A stretch of DNA of 21,665 nt from a virus: IMG/VR virus record IMGVR_UViG_3300037245_004212, positions 1 through 21,665 of that record; one strand, given 5' to 3'. The first letter of the stretch is position 1. Each line of letters opens with the position of its first letter. The notes beneath the pieces are model-generated. The model was given only the letters and a program-made list of their open reading frames with translations, had not been told where the DNA came from and did no database searches. The position numbers were made by a program, and so were the translations under genes. Shown here piece by piece: positions 1 through 6,594 of the stretch.

Positions 1-43
1 TCGGATGATCGAAATGACAATCAGCAGTGAAAAACGTCTTCAT
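1..43 (-). CDS. Metallophosphoesterase, N-terminal 14 codons only (runs off window)
   Basis: An ATG at 43-41 on the minus strand is preceded by AGGAG (55-51) at 7-base spacing, as good a ribosome binding site as any here. The 14 visible codons read MKTFFTADCHFDHP. A start of this kind, short beta strand then a D-x-H motif (ADCHFDH), is typical of calcineurin-like phosphoesterases, where the Asp and His bind the first metal. That is family knowledge applied to very few residues; the other motifs (GD, GNH, GHxH) would lie outside the window. The gene is the next one downstream of the tRNA pair on the same strand. It would be a second phosphoesterase besides the gene at 4171-5481. Any protein with a DxH start could mimic this. 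Confidence 0.55.
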   Translation of the reverse strand, partial: MKTFFTADCHFDHP

Positions 44-59
44 TCTCTCTCTCCTAAAA

Positions 60-133
60 TCAGAGCGAGAGGACTCGAACCTCCGACCCCGTGGTCCCAA
101 ACCACGTGCTCTACCAAGCTGAGCTACGCTCTG
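60..133 (-). tRNA. tRNA-Pro (anticodon TGG)
   Basis: The reverse complement folds as a canonical 74-nt tRNA. It has a 7-bp acceptor stem CAGAGCG/CGCTCTG, a D arm with GCTC/GAGC, a 5-bp anticodon stem CGTGG/CCACG with loop TTTGGGA (anticodon TGG, U33 present), and a T arm with loop TTCGAGT. CCA is not encoded after the discriminator A. It is 1 base from tRNA-Asn and presumably cotranscribed with it. Confidence 0.95.
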
Positions 134-767
134 GCTGTACGGGGAGGACTCGAACCTCCAACCATCGGCTTAACAGGCCGGCGCTCTGCCATTGAGCTAC
201 CGTACACTGAGTCCAAACGCCTCGATTATCGCAGCCGCTTTCATCGAATTGACGCTCCATAACAGCGGCAGCTTTCACTAAGCGCTCTACTGTCCGTATT
301 AGTTCGCTGAGACTTTTGCTTCGTTGAATCAAGTCCGCATCAGTTTTGACGCCATGCATCAATTGTTCAATAGCCACGCGGATAATGGCAATTTCGCCAC
401 GCAACGAAATGTGCGCGAACCGGGACTCAGCAGGCTTTTGTGCGGCCAACTCATCCGCATCCCATGCGTTAGGAGTCACGGGGGACTTATCACCCGGCCG
501 TGTACCGGCTGGCACACGATCCTCACAGTAACAAGGCGCAAACTGCCCGTTGCGATCAAACGATGCAATAGCGGCCACAGCCAAAGTTGCTGCCCTCAAC
601 ATGTTCTTCCGCTGAGCCTCGGGCGAGGCATCCATTTCGACAGCTTGACCCGCGTTGATCATAATGTGTGCAACCGGGTCATCGTTGTCATCAAATTCCA
701 TTCTCCACTTGCCATCCTGGTATTCACATTCGGCGCGAATTTCTTCAAATATTATCTGAAAACTCAT
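111..767 (-). CDS. Hypothetical protein whose 3' end overlaps two tRNA genes
   Basis: This is an open frame of 218 residues. The start is the ATG at 767 because GTAGGAG sits about 11 bases upstream; a longer frame to 821 has no such site. Residues 1-85 are a mixed acidic stretch with an Ala-rich helix. Residues 120-165 are a charged helical region (LRGEIAIIRVAIEQLMHGVK, then RSKSLSELIRTVERLVKAA). No family is recognised. The last 30 or so residues are a translation of tRNA-Asn and the start of tRNA-Pro, and the stop falls inside tRNA-Pro. Either the coding end truly overlaps the tRNAs, or the tRNA pair was inserted near the 3' end and replaced the native terminus. A promoter-like sequence lies at 807-835. 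Confidence 0.6.
   Translation of the reverse strand: MSFQIIFEEIRAECEYQDGKWRMEFDDNDDPVAHIMINAGQAVEMDASPEAQRKNMLRAATLAVAAIASFDRNGQFAPCYCEDRVPAGTRPGDKSPVTPNAWDADELAAQKPAESRFAHISLRGEIAIIRVAIEQLMHGVKTDADLIQRSKSLSELIRTVERLVKAAAVMERQFDESGCDNRGVWTQCTVAQWQSAGLLSRWLEVRVLPVQPERSSAW
135..206 (-). tRNA. tRNA-Asn (anticodon GTT)
   Basis: The reverse complement folds as a 72-nt tRNA. It has a 7-bp acceptor TGTACGG/CCGTACA, D stem GCTC/GAGC, anticodon stem CCGGC/GCCGA (outermost C-A pair mismatched) with loop CTGTTAA (anticodon GTT, U33 present), T stem GGAGG/CCTCC and discriminator G. CCA is not encoded. It lies immediately before tRNA-Pro on the same strand, and the reading frame of the gene at 111-767 runs through it. 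Confidence 0.95.
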
Positions 768-806
768 AGTAAAAAGACTCCTACAAAAAACTCGGGCATT
801 GAGAAT

Positions 807-835
807 CCAATACTCGTTCAATCTGGGTGTGCCAA
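807..835 (-). promoter_or_regulatory. Putative sigma70-like promoter
   Basis: On the minus strand TTGGCA (835-830) is followed after 17 bases by TATTGG (812-807), ahead of the gene at 111-767 and the tRNAs. The ACGAGTATT ending in this -10 region is also present in both copies of the repeated element at 11018-11181. The -35 match is good and the -10 match mediocre, so this is tentative. Confidence 0.3.
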
Positions 836-846
836 GTCGCTAGGAA

Positions 847-1104
847 TCAGTCGTCGTCATCCCAATCGTCGTCATCCTCGTAGTTGTATTCAAGATCATC
901 GTCGTCGAGATCATCGAGATCATCGAGATCATCGTCGTCGAGATCGTCGAGATCATCGAGATCATCGAGATCATCGAGATCATCGAGATCATCATCAAGA
1001 TCATCATCGAGATCATCATCGAGATCATCATCGAAATCATCGTCAAGATCATCGTCAAGATCATCGTCCTCGAAATCGTGCTGAAGGTCGTTGTTCTCAG
1101 CCAT
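847..1104 (-). CDS. Extremely acidic Asp-Leu repeat protein
   Basis: An 85-residue protein, 53 of whose residues are Asp. Residues 12-71 are an almost pure run of L-D-D-D, then L-D-D, then L-D-D-D-D units; the C-terminus is rich in Glu, Tyr, Trp and Asp. Two adjacent ATGs occur at 1107 and 1104; the second is preferred because AGGAG (1115-1111) lies 6 bases before it. That strong site and the intact frame argue for a real gene rather than a shadow of repetitive DNA. Leu every 3-4 residues could make an amphipathic, heavily negative helix. Candidate roles such as DNA mimicry or binding basic proteins or divalent cations are inference only; no homologue is recognised. The DNA is a slippage-prone 9/12-bp tandem repeat, so length may vary between relatives. 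Confidence 0.7.
   Translation of the reverse strand: MAENNDLQHDFEDDDLDDDLDDDFDDDLDDDLDDDLDDDLDDLDDLDDLDDLDDLDDDDLDDLDDLDDDDLEYNYEDDDDWDDDD
895..1075. repeat. Tandem 9/12-bp repeat inside the Asp-Leu gene
   Basis: On the plus strand the unit is gagatcatc (9 bp, encoding one LDD on the other strand), with expanded 12-bp versions gagatcatcatc and variants using gtc for atc. The units alternate without unique spacers, which rules out a CRISPR array. All length changes are multiples of 3, so the reading frame has been kept, consistent with selection on the protein. Confidence 0.85.
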
Positions 1105-1150
1105 CATTCTCTCCTCTTAGAGGGACGGGATAAGTCGTTCAAAATCGTAA

Positions 1151-1444
1151 TCAGCGGCACAGCTCAAACACAAGTTTCCGCATATCCTTCAAATGCCGTT
1201 CCGTGGCGGCAAGGGCTCCTGCACTCCCCTTACCCTCAGTCGGCCGAAGGCCAGCCATCCACAATTTGTCCATCAAGTCTTGAGCTTGACAATCCTGTAG
1301 TTGCAAAGCAACTGGTGGTATTGTGCCTTCATCAACCTGAACGCACTCAAAGTCCTGAACCCAGGCTCCGTTATGCTTAATGTACAAGTCTACGGCTGCG
1401 GCACAAACATTCGGCTGCACAAAAATGCGGAGATCGTCTCCCAT
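1151..1444 (-). CDS. Small phage hypothetical with GLRPTEG-GSAG motif
   Basis: A 97-residue protein. The ATG at 1444 has CAGGAG about 7 bases upstream, placed inside the end of the preceding gene, whose stop lies just before it; a longer frame to 1672 has no support. The N-terminal half looks like beta strands (LRIFVQPN, AVDLYIKHN). The C-terminal half has a helical segment with GLRPTEGKGSAGALAATERH followed by LKDMRKLVF. From memory a closely similar motif recurs in small hypothetical proteins of many phages, often near tail or accessory genes, but no function is known to me. It sits in a run of minus-strand genes (3835 to 1151) with overlapping or near-touching ends, so probably one transcript. 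Confidence 0.8.
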   Translation of the reverse strand: MGDDLRIFVQPNVCAAAVDLYIKHNGAWVQDFECVQVDEGTIPPVALQLQDCQAQDLMDKLWMAGLRPTEGKGSAGALAATERHLKDMRKLVFELCR

Positions 1445-1445
1445 T

Positions 1446-1799
1446 TCAGTCTCCTGTAGTAATGATCTTTGGCGAATCAGGCGGCAGTGGTTCAAGTGGC
1501 AGTGGTTCAGTTGGCGGTGGCTCGGGCCCGGCTGCTGTAGGCGGAGCCATCGGACGCACGCGCGGTTTGATCGAGTACCAATGCAACAACATCTTGAAAA
1601 TGTCGTCGGGCTGCAACCCCTCAAAGCAAGCCAATGGAAATTGGAGAGTGTTGCCTGAGAAAAAGTTGACATGATACTGAACGATGAGACCGTTAGGTAG
1701 AGTCACCTTAATAGACGTTTGAGTTATTGGACTAATGGTCTCGTCCACGTCCTTCATCTGCCCATCAATTGGACCGCCGAGAAAAAGAATTTGGGGCAT
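1446..1799 (-). CDS. Small phage hypothetical with GGPIDG motif and Pro-rich tail
   Basis: A 117-residue protein starting at an ATG preceded by GGGAG at 7-base spacing. It opens with MPQILFLGGPIDGQMKDVDE, a start seen in a recurring group of small phage proteins of unknown function (LFLGGPxDG). Beta-rich sequence runs to about residue 75 (TSIKVTLPNGLIVQYHV). A Pro-rich, probably disordered tail follows from residue 82 (PMAPPTAAGPEPPPTEPLPL). Its stop is followed at once by the start of the gene at 1444, whose ribosome binding site lies in this gene's last codons. Function unknown. Confidence 0.8.
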   Translation of the reverse strand: MPQILFLGGPIDGQMKDVDETISPITQTSIKVTLPNGLIVQYHVNFFSGNTLQFPLACFEGLQPDDIFKMLLHWYSIKPRVRPMAPPTAAGPEPPPTEPLPLEPLPPDSPKIITTGD

Positions 1800-1800
1800 A

Positions 1801-2436
1801 TTAGTCTCCCTTTTGTGAATCCCTTACAGGACATTGCTGACATTGTTCGTGAGTCACTTCCTCGCCATTCAATTCAGAATCCGAGTCCAAACACTTCATA
1901 GTCACTTGAATGCAACCGCAACTTTCTGAACGACGGCCTCTCGGAAATCGCCGCAAGCACTTCGGCCACAGCGGTATAAATCGCCAAGGATTTTCAAGAT
2001 TGCGGTGATAGCCTTTAATGTCACGTGGTGGCTCCCATTCGCCATCCTCTTGCTCGTATACAATACTACCGTCTAATTCCATCGTGAAACGACGATCTTT
2101 TCCAGGTCGATGAGGCGGTAACGACGAGCGGATCGCTTGCAAATCGGGTCGTTCTTCAGTCGAATGCTTAATAACCCAATTCTGAAGACTTTCAGGTGGA
2201 CCAAGCGGGAGTCGTCTGGCAACGAAATTCGGATCAGGTGTTTCGCTAAAGTAGCACGTTTCTAATTGCCCTCCCTCTGTCTCCAAAGTCACTAGAGACC
2301 CTTGCTCCACTGCCACCGAAGGACACGACACACACTCCTCGTGAGTACAGTCGTCTCGCTTCAAGAAGCAATGCAACCTCAGAAGCCCAGGTCGTCGCGT
2401 GTAACGTCGATATTTGCATTCAGGGAGATCAGTCAC
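1801..2436 (-). CDS. Cys-module protein, paralogue of 15157-15504 and 15501-15980
   Basis: A 211-residue protein with 12 Cys. Residues 7-39 hold a short module: C7, then a basic stretch, C23, C30 and the pair C35-x2-C38-P. Residues 114-202 hold a longer module with these steps: DRRFTMELDGSIVYEQEDGE, then WEPPR, GYHRNLENPWRFIPLWPKC, CGCI, a lone Cys, and VTHEQCQQCP. The longer module is shared with both downstream genes of the plus-strand operon. Pairs of Cys at C-G-C and C-x2-C spacing suggest metal binding, probably a zinc-ribbon-like fold; no named family is recognised. The start is a GTG at 2436 overlapping the end of the upstream gene by 8 bases. GGGGAAGAG lies close upstream, so translational coupling is likely. 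Role unknown. Confidence 0.8.
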   Translation of the reverse strand: MTDLPECKYRRYTRRPGLLRLHCFLKRDDCTHEECVSCPSVAVEQGSLVTLETEGGQLETCYFSETPDPNFVARRLPLGPPESLQNWVIKHSTEERPDLQAIRSSLPPHRPGKDRRFTMELDGSIVYEQEDGEWEPPRDIKGYHRNLENPWRFIPLWPKCLRRFPRGRRSESCGCIQVTMKCLDSDSELNGEEVTHEQCQQCPVRDSQKGD

Positions 2437-3646
2437 AACACTCTTCCCCGCCGGGATATGGTTCCGGATAATATACAGCCAATTTAACTTCTCGCTCTAA
2501 GTAGAACACACAACCTGATGCGCACGTCCACTCGCTAGCTTCACAAACTCCACCACCACACGCATAGCCAGGGATACCACTACAATCCGCGATGCTGGAC
2601 ACATAAGGTGAACCAGCCATTGTATATCCGCCGCCCATTACACCAATCCAGTTACCGTGCCACTCTCCACCCGCACAACGATACTGGTGACTTTTTGTGT
2701 AAACAACCCACAAAACACGGCATCGAGCAGGGTCCCTACCCAAGCACTCTGGACCAAGTTCATCACAGGCTGTATTCGTCCACGGTTCACTACCAGGTAG
2801 AGAGGAAAAATAAAGCTGGCAACCTGGCGGAGCAGCGCCATCGGCAAGTGCCATGCTACTAGCGGCCTCTGCTTCTGCTATTGCTTCGGCCGCGTCTGCT
2901 TCCCCCTTTTTGGCATCCCGTTCTGCTTCCTTAGCGTCCAATTCTGCTTGTTTGGTATCGACTTCAGCTTGCTTCGCGTCTACTTCGGCTTGTCTTTGCG
3001 CACAACGATTAGGTGGCGGTTTTGCACATTCTACATCTCGGGCTGCTTCAAGAACAGCAAGTTCCTCTTCAAGTTGCTCCAACTCTTCTTCTAACTCCTC
3101 GACTTCTTCAACGAGGACACAATACTCCCCCCAATAGCCGGTCCAGGCGTATATCGCAACTCCTGCGCGATCACCAGCATCCTCTGCCGCTCTCGCTTGC
3201 TCCTGACTACATGGCGGCCAAGCACCCGCAAGACATTCAGTAATTGTGTACGAGCCAATGTAAAACTCAACTATCCCTTGAGCATTGTCGCAATCGGGGA
3301 GGCATTCTTCTTTACAACATTCGCCTTCATCGCCCCAGCCACCCCATTCCCGATTAAGAGCCTCCTCTATCTCTGTGAGAATTGCATCTTTCCAATAGGT
3401 CAAGTCCTCTGTCCATGCATAAGCACACATCTCATCAATGGCGCTACGAAAATCTTCTACATCAGTCTCAGTCCAAATATGATCTTCTTCAACCTCCCCA
3501 ATTGGATTAAGTGTCTCGCAATTTGTATCCTCCGGCGGATTCGCGCGTTCATCGTTGACTTTACGAATTGCGGCATTCCACGCTTCGTGAAGGTCTTCAG
3601 GTGTGTCGCGTTTGTAGACGTTTCCGCCAGGATTAGGAATCGGCAT
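2429..3646 (-). CDS. Cys-rich coiled-coil protein, possible virion component
   Basis: A 405-residue protein from the ATG at 3646 (a GTG at 3649 is the alternative; TGA-GTG-ATG follows the previous gene directly). Residues 1-100 are acidic and helical. Residues 178-203 form an acidic coiled coil rich in E-E-L. Residues 216-262 carry clear heptads (QAEVDAK QAEVDTK, QAELDAK, EAERDAK) grading into an Ala/Glu stretch. The C-terminal 130 residues are Gly- and aromatic-rich with many Cys. There are 23 Cys overall, concentrated either side of the coiled coil. This coiled-coil-plus-compact-end architecture suits an oligomeric fibre, spike or head/tail decoration protein, but nothing identifies it. No signal peptide or membrane segment is seen, so disulfides in the cytoplasm are doubtful and metal binding is an alternative. 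Confidence 0.8.
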   Translation of the reverse strand: MPIPNPGGNVYKRDTPEDLHEAWNAAIRKVNDERANPPEDTNCETLNPIGEVEEDHIWTETDVEDFRSAIDEMCAYAWTEDLTYWKDAILTEIEEALNREWGGWGDEGECCKEECLPDCDNAQGIVEFYIGSYTITECLAGAWPPCSQEQARAAEDAGDRAGVAIYAWTGYWGEYCVLVEEVEELEEELEQLEEELAVLEAARDVECAKPPPNRCAQRQAEVDAKQAEVDTKQAELDAKEAERDAKKGEADAAEAIAEAEAASSMALADGAAPPGCQLYFSSLPGSEPWTNTACDELGPECLGRDPARCRVLWVVYTKSHQYRCAGGEWHGNWIGVMGGGYTMAGSPYVSSIADCSGIPGYACGGGVCEASEWTCASGCVFYLEREVKLAVYYPEPYPGGEECCD

Positions 3647-3649
3647 CAC

Positions 3650-3835
3650 TCATCTTACGTAGGTGTAAGTTAGGCGTAGCTCGTCATTCATCGCAATCAC
3701 CAATCCACCTGCCATCTCATGCGGCGGAAAGGTAATCACAACTGTGCCGTCTCTGTGTTGGATCATCCCCTCCATGAACTCCATTCTCCGAATCTCTTCC
3801 CCATCTCGCCATTGCTCTACAATCCACTTGTACAT
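3650..3835 (-). CDS. Small hypothetical protein, 61 aa
   Basis: Starts at an ATG with GAGGTG about 4 bases upstream and stops just before the next start at 3649/3646. The sequence looks like two or three beta strands (KWIVEQWRDGEEIRRMEF, DGTVVITFPPHE, LRLTYTYV). No family is recognised. Its spacing suggests translational coupling with the coiled-coil gene. Confidence 0.7.
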   Translation of the reverse strand: MYKWIVEQWRDGEEIRRMEFMEGMIQHRDGTVVITFPPHEMAGGLVIAMNDELRLTYTYVR

Positions 3836-3856
3836 GGCTCACCTCTATCGAGTCGA

Positions 3857-4030
3857 TTAGAGGTGGGGTCTGATTCCCTGTCGTCGGGCTATTGCGACCC
3901 CTTGCGCTCGGGCTCTTGCTTTCGCGCGCTCACGACTCGCTTTGTTACCGGGTATGTAAGAGTAACACTTGCCATCTTTACCGTAGCGGTATCCCGGCTT
4001 ACCTCCCACAGTACAACGTTCGACTGGCAT
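3857..4030 (-). CDS. Small basic phage protein with KPGYRYG-GKCY motif, 57 aa
   Basis: A 57-residue gene with AGGAG 7 bases before its ATG at 4030 and a TAA at 3857. It begins MPVERCTVGGKPGYRYGKDG, continues KCYSYIPGN, then has a highly basic helical tail (KASRERAKARARAQGVAIAR). From memory, small proteins with an N-terminal 'C.VdGKPGYrwG..GKCY.Y.pG' pattern and a basic Lys/Arg/Ala helix recur in phage genomes; their function is not known to me. The basic tail would suit nucleic-acid binding, which is inference. It heads the run of genes down to 1151 after a decayed HNH gene. Confidence 0.8.
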   Translation of the reverse strand: MPVERCTVGGKPGYRYGKDGKCYSYIPGNKASRERAKARARAQGVAIARRQGIRPHL

Positions 4031-4057
4031 CACAAACTCCTCAAACTGAATTCAAAA

Positions 4058-4171
4058 CTACAAATTCCCATGGCCATTGTCAGTAATTTGCCACTTCTAT
4101 CGCATTGGGTAATCGAAATCCTGACTGTCCACTAAGGCTTCCATGCCTTTTGTCAATAGAATTCGTTTCAT
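4058..4171 (-). pseudogene. Remnant of an HNH/AP2-type endonuclease N-terminus
   Basis: From an ATG at 4171, overlapping the stop of the phosphoesterase gene, the frame reads MKRILLTKGMEALVDSQDFD, then YPMR, a TAG stop at 4099-4097, then KWQITDNGHGNL and a second stop at 4060-4058. The pattern 'I-L-T-K-G-x-x-A-L-V-D-x-x-D-F' followed by 'K-W' is the usual start of phage HNH homing-type endonucleases carrying an AP2-like DNA-binding region. The nuclease part is entirely absent and the frame is interrupted, so this is called decayed. It aligns with the plus-strand fragment at 14395-14550. It could still be expressed as a 24-residue peptide. Confidence 0.6.
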
Positions 4172-5481
4172 CAATCTACCCAAATGGGGCCTACATCACG
4201 ACCATTATCAATCAAATAGCGCTTCGGTCCAAGCTTCTCGTTCGGATGACGCAGCTTACAATTGAGCCGCCACGTAATGCCATGCCGGGGATTCACTCCA
4301 TGAAGCCACTGTGCAGGTTCTCGGTATCCTGCCAAAGCATTATAGACAAATGGATCGGTCGCCAACCAAGAGCCGTTGACCATCAATTCACCATCAATGT
4401 CGGAAAGCGTGCTGGCCGTGTGGTGGTGGCCAACACAGAAGTAACGAACTCGTGTAGCTCCGGCGGCTGCGCCAAGCGCCACAAGACCCTTCTGTCGTCG
4501 CACCATCCCGTACCAAGGTATACCCAATTGACTTCGCGCATCATCACCGTGCGAGATGTTGAATCCCACACCATTGATGTCCACATTGGCACTCCAAGCA
4601 TCCGGAATCAGAAACGAGACATTGGGCAATTCGCGGCAATGCAAACGTGCCAACTCGGCGCAAAGGTAATCCCAATTCTCATGGGCCCCCTTATAGTCTT
4701 TCTTCCTCGTGCGGCGACCATGATTGCCCGCAAGGTACAGTACATTCACTCGCTGAAAATAGGCCGCCAAGTCGCGAATCATCAAAGCGTGAAGCTGACC
4801 GATAGCAAGGCAATTGCGGAAAATGTTCCGGTAGTGGGATCGCGGCGCGTGACCATGAATCTCGCCACTAGTAAAGTCGCCGTAAGCCAGAATCCACAGC
4901 GTCGGGAAACAAACCTTCGGGGCCAAGGTATCCTGAGTCCACTCCACTACCGTGTCAACATAACGTTCCGCTCGACAACACGAAACAGGGAAGTTGTAAT
5001 CTTCAAGGTTGCCAACCTCCTCTGGTCGGACAACTTGATCGTGATGCCCATCACTCAGATGCATGACAAGATGTTCAGTGATCTCAGCCTTTCGCGGGTA
5101 CTCAACTACCGAAGGCAGCGCCTCAAACGGGCGGACTCGCCGATCCATCTCCTCCACAATAGCTTGGTGAATGCCGACCTCGCGGGCACCAGCTTTCGAT
5201 CTGCGACGTTCAAGTAGCAATTCATCACGGAGACCAACAACTTCAACCTCCAAATCCTGTACTCGTTGGTCAGTGGGATCATAAGCGGCCTTACGCTGGC
5301 CGCCTTGTGCATTAGCAGGTTGGTGGCCTTCAGGCCAAGGTACGTTTTTATGTATTCGATTGGTCGCGATGTCCGAAATGACCGACCGACCCACCGGATA
5401 ATCCTTCGCTATACTCGGTTGAGTCTCTCCCCGGGCCAGCCGTACTTTGATCTCACCGACTTGCTCTTTTGTAACTTTCAT
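4171..5481 (-). CDS. Metallophosphoesterase with N-terminal helix-turn-helix
   Basis: A 436-residue protein from an ATG with GAGG about 8 bases upstream. Residues 1-50 look like a helix-turn-helix of the kind found in phage HNH proteins (SIAKDYPVGRSVISDIATNR, then WPEG). Residues 70-100 are a charged helix. From residue 137 the calcineurin-like phosphoesterase motifs follow in order: SDGHHD (D144, H146), GDFTSGE (D202), GNH (N253, H254), SHGDD (H311) and GHHH (H352, H354). The set is complete, so two-metal hydrolysis of a phosphoester is expected. Nucleic acid is the likely substrate given the DNA-binding-like N-terminus, which is inference; a nuclease related in mechanism to Mre11/SbcD is the best guess. 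It follows a terminator-like hairpin and probably begins a new transcript. Confidence 0.88.
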   Translation of the reverse strand: MKVTKEQVGEIKVRLARGETQPSIAKDYPVGRSVISDIATNRIHKNVPWPEGHQPANAQGGQRKAAYDPTDQRVQDLEVEVVGLRDELLLERRRSKAGAREVGIHQAIVEEMDRRVRPFEALPSVVEYPRKAEITEHLVMHLSDGHHDQVVRPEEVGNLEDYNFPVSCCRAERYVDTVVEWTQDTLAPKVCFPTLWILAYGDFTSGEIHGHAPRSHYRNIFRNCLAIGQLHALMIRDLAAYFQRVNVLYLAGNHGRRTRKKDYKGAHENWDYLCAELARLHCRELPNVSFLIPDAWSANVDINGVGFNISHGDDARSQLGIPWYGMVRRQKGLVALGAAAGATRVRYFCVGHHHTASTLSDIDGELMVNGSWLATDPFVYNALAGYREPAQWLHGVNPRHGITWRLNCKLRHPNEKLGPKRYLIDNGRDVGPIWVD

Positions 5482-5511
5482 TGTGTGCCTCGTCTGTTAG
5501 AGTGAAAATCA

Positions 5512-5540
5512 GTGAAAGGGCGGCTCGGCCGCCCTCTCAC
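5512..5540 (-). terminator. Probable intrinsic terminator hairpin
   Basis: AGGGCGGC-TCG-GCCGCCCT (5517-5535) is a perfect 8-bp GC-rich stem with a 3-base loop. It extends to 5512-5540 with GTGA/TCAC across one mismatch. Read on the minus strand it is followed by TTTCACTGATTTTC, a moderate T tract, and it sits between the protease stop (5577) and the phosphoesterase start (5481). The tract on the plus side is pyrimidine-rich without a T run, so minus-strand termination is favoured. Confidence 0.6.
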
Positions 5541-5576
5541 TCTCCCTCTCCCGACGTTATTCCCCCTCATCACAGG

Positions 5577-6569
5577 TCAAGGCGCAACGATGTGAAGCAG
5601 CTTCTCGACCTTAAAAAGCGACTTCAGACCATCCTTGGGCAATATCCACTTATCAATGCCACAACTGTCCACCGGCTTCTTGTAGACACCGCCACCCATG
5701 TTCCGAAAACCGGCAGGAATCGAGCCGAGTTCTTCAACAGGGATCGCGTCAATCTCAGCCATCGACGGCATAGGTACCGAAGGATCAAGAGCCCATTCAA
5801 TATCGGAAGCCTTTGCCCACGAATGGATTCGACGCACGGGAACAATGAAATTGAATCCCTGGAGGTCTTTAACACCTTGAGTCAACATGCCGATATAAAC
5901 GCCATCTTCCTTCAAATAGACACCGCCGCCAGAGGACCCAGGAAAAGCGATTGCCGTCACCTGATCGAAAACAGGCTTATTCGCGCCAGACTCTTGCAAA
6001 AGACGCCCTGTCTGACTGAGAACACCTGTCGTATAGCTGTTGGCACCAAACTGACCGAGCAAACTACCGCAGTGACTCAAATCAGCACCAATCGGCGGAA
6101 TGTAGTTGGCATCAGGATGAAACTTCGCACTAGTGCCGAGCGGATAGGCACCTCGCAAACGAATCATCAGAACAGCGAGGTCTTCACCGTAATTCACATC
6201 ACTATACTTAATGACCTTGCAATCCAATGTTTGCTGACCGACTCGACGACCACTCTGATAGCGCTCGGCGACAATCTCGGGGTCTTTGAACTCGACAAGA
6301 ATCTTCGAGCCACCCTTATCGTTGATAACCTTACGAATGGTGCGAAGATTGTCAACAACGTGACCGGCTGTCCACACAAACGTCACGGTCTCGTCGCCGA
6401 TTTTACGGGTGACAAGCGTACCGGAACCTTGTGCATGTCCTGACTTGACAGTGACACTGATCTTCTGCAATTGCTTAGGGACAGACGCCAACGGCGCGTC
6501 AGCAGCGAACGTCGTCACAGTTCCAAGAGCTAGTGCAAGAAGCAGAACCAAAAGAACACGAAACTTCAT
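5577..6569 (-). CDS. Exported trypsin-like serine protease
   Basis: A 330-residue protein. The start is the ATG at 6569, chosen because GGAGGTG lies 4 bases upstream and the resulting N-terminus is a textbook signal peptide: KFR, a Leu/Ala/Val core, then TTFA-ADA as the likely cleavage site near residue 22. The S1 chymotrypsin-like triad is complete: H70 in WTAGH, D130 in GEDLAVL, and S213 in FPGSSGGGVY. The Gly-Ser-Ser-Gly-Gly context matches HtrA/trypsin-2 type proteases. No PDZ domain is evident in the last 80 residues. It would act outside the cytoplasm. A signal-bearing protease is unusual for a phage; roles in lysis, envelope remodelling or defence against other phages are possible but unsupported. 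It lies 25 bases after the SNF2 gene. Confidence 0.92.
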   Translation of the reverse strand: MKFRVLLVLLLALALGTVTTFAADAPLASVPKQLQKISVTVKSGHAQGSGTLVTRKIGDETVTFVWTAGHVVDNLRTIRKVINDKGGSKILVEFKDPEIVAERYQSGRRVGQQTLDCKVIKYSDVNYGEDLAVLMIRLRGAYPLGTSAKFHPDANYIPPIGADLSHCGSLLGQFGANSYTTGVLSQTGRLLQESGANKPVFDQVTAIAFPGSSGGGVYLKEDGVYIGMLTQGVKDLQGFNFIVPVRRIHSWAKASDIEWALDPSVPMPSMAEIDAIPVEELGSIPAGFRNMGGGVYKKPVDSCGIDKWILPKDGLKSLFKVEKLLHIVAP

Positions 6570-6594
6570 AAAACACCTCCAAAACTGAAAAGGG

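Noticed and set aside
895-1075. Possible CRISPR array
   Set aside because: Repeats are 9-12 bp, contiguous and without spacers; they encode the LDD units of a protein. The heptamers at 10052-10096 fail for the same reason.
324-1133. Long plus-strand frame with DHRDHR and RSS repeats (also 884-1084)
   Set aside because: It is the antisense shadow of the Asp-Leu gene and the 111-767 gene; no ribosome binding site, and the repeat only reflects the 9-bp DNA unit.
4105-5217. 370-residue plus-strand frame
   Set aside because: Antisense to the metallophosphoesterase, whose full motif set and ribosome binding site show the minus strand is coding.
5481-6443. 320-residue plus-strand frame
   Set aside because: Antisense to the serine protease with its signal peptide and complete triad; no family pattern on this strand.
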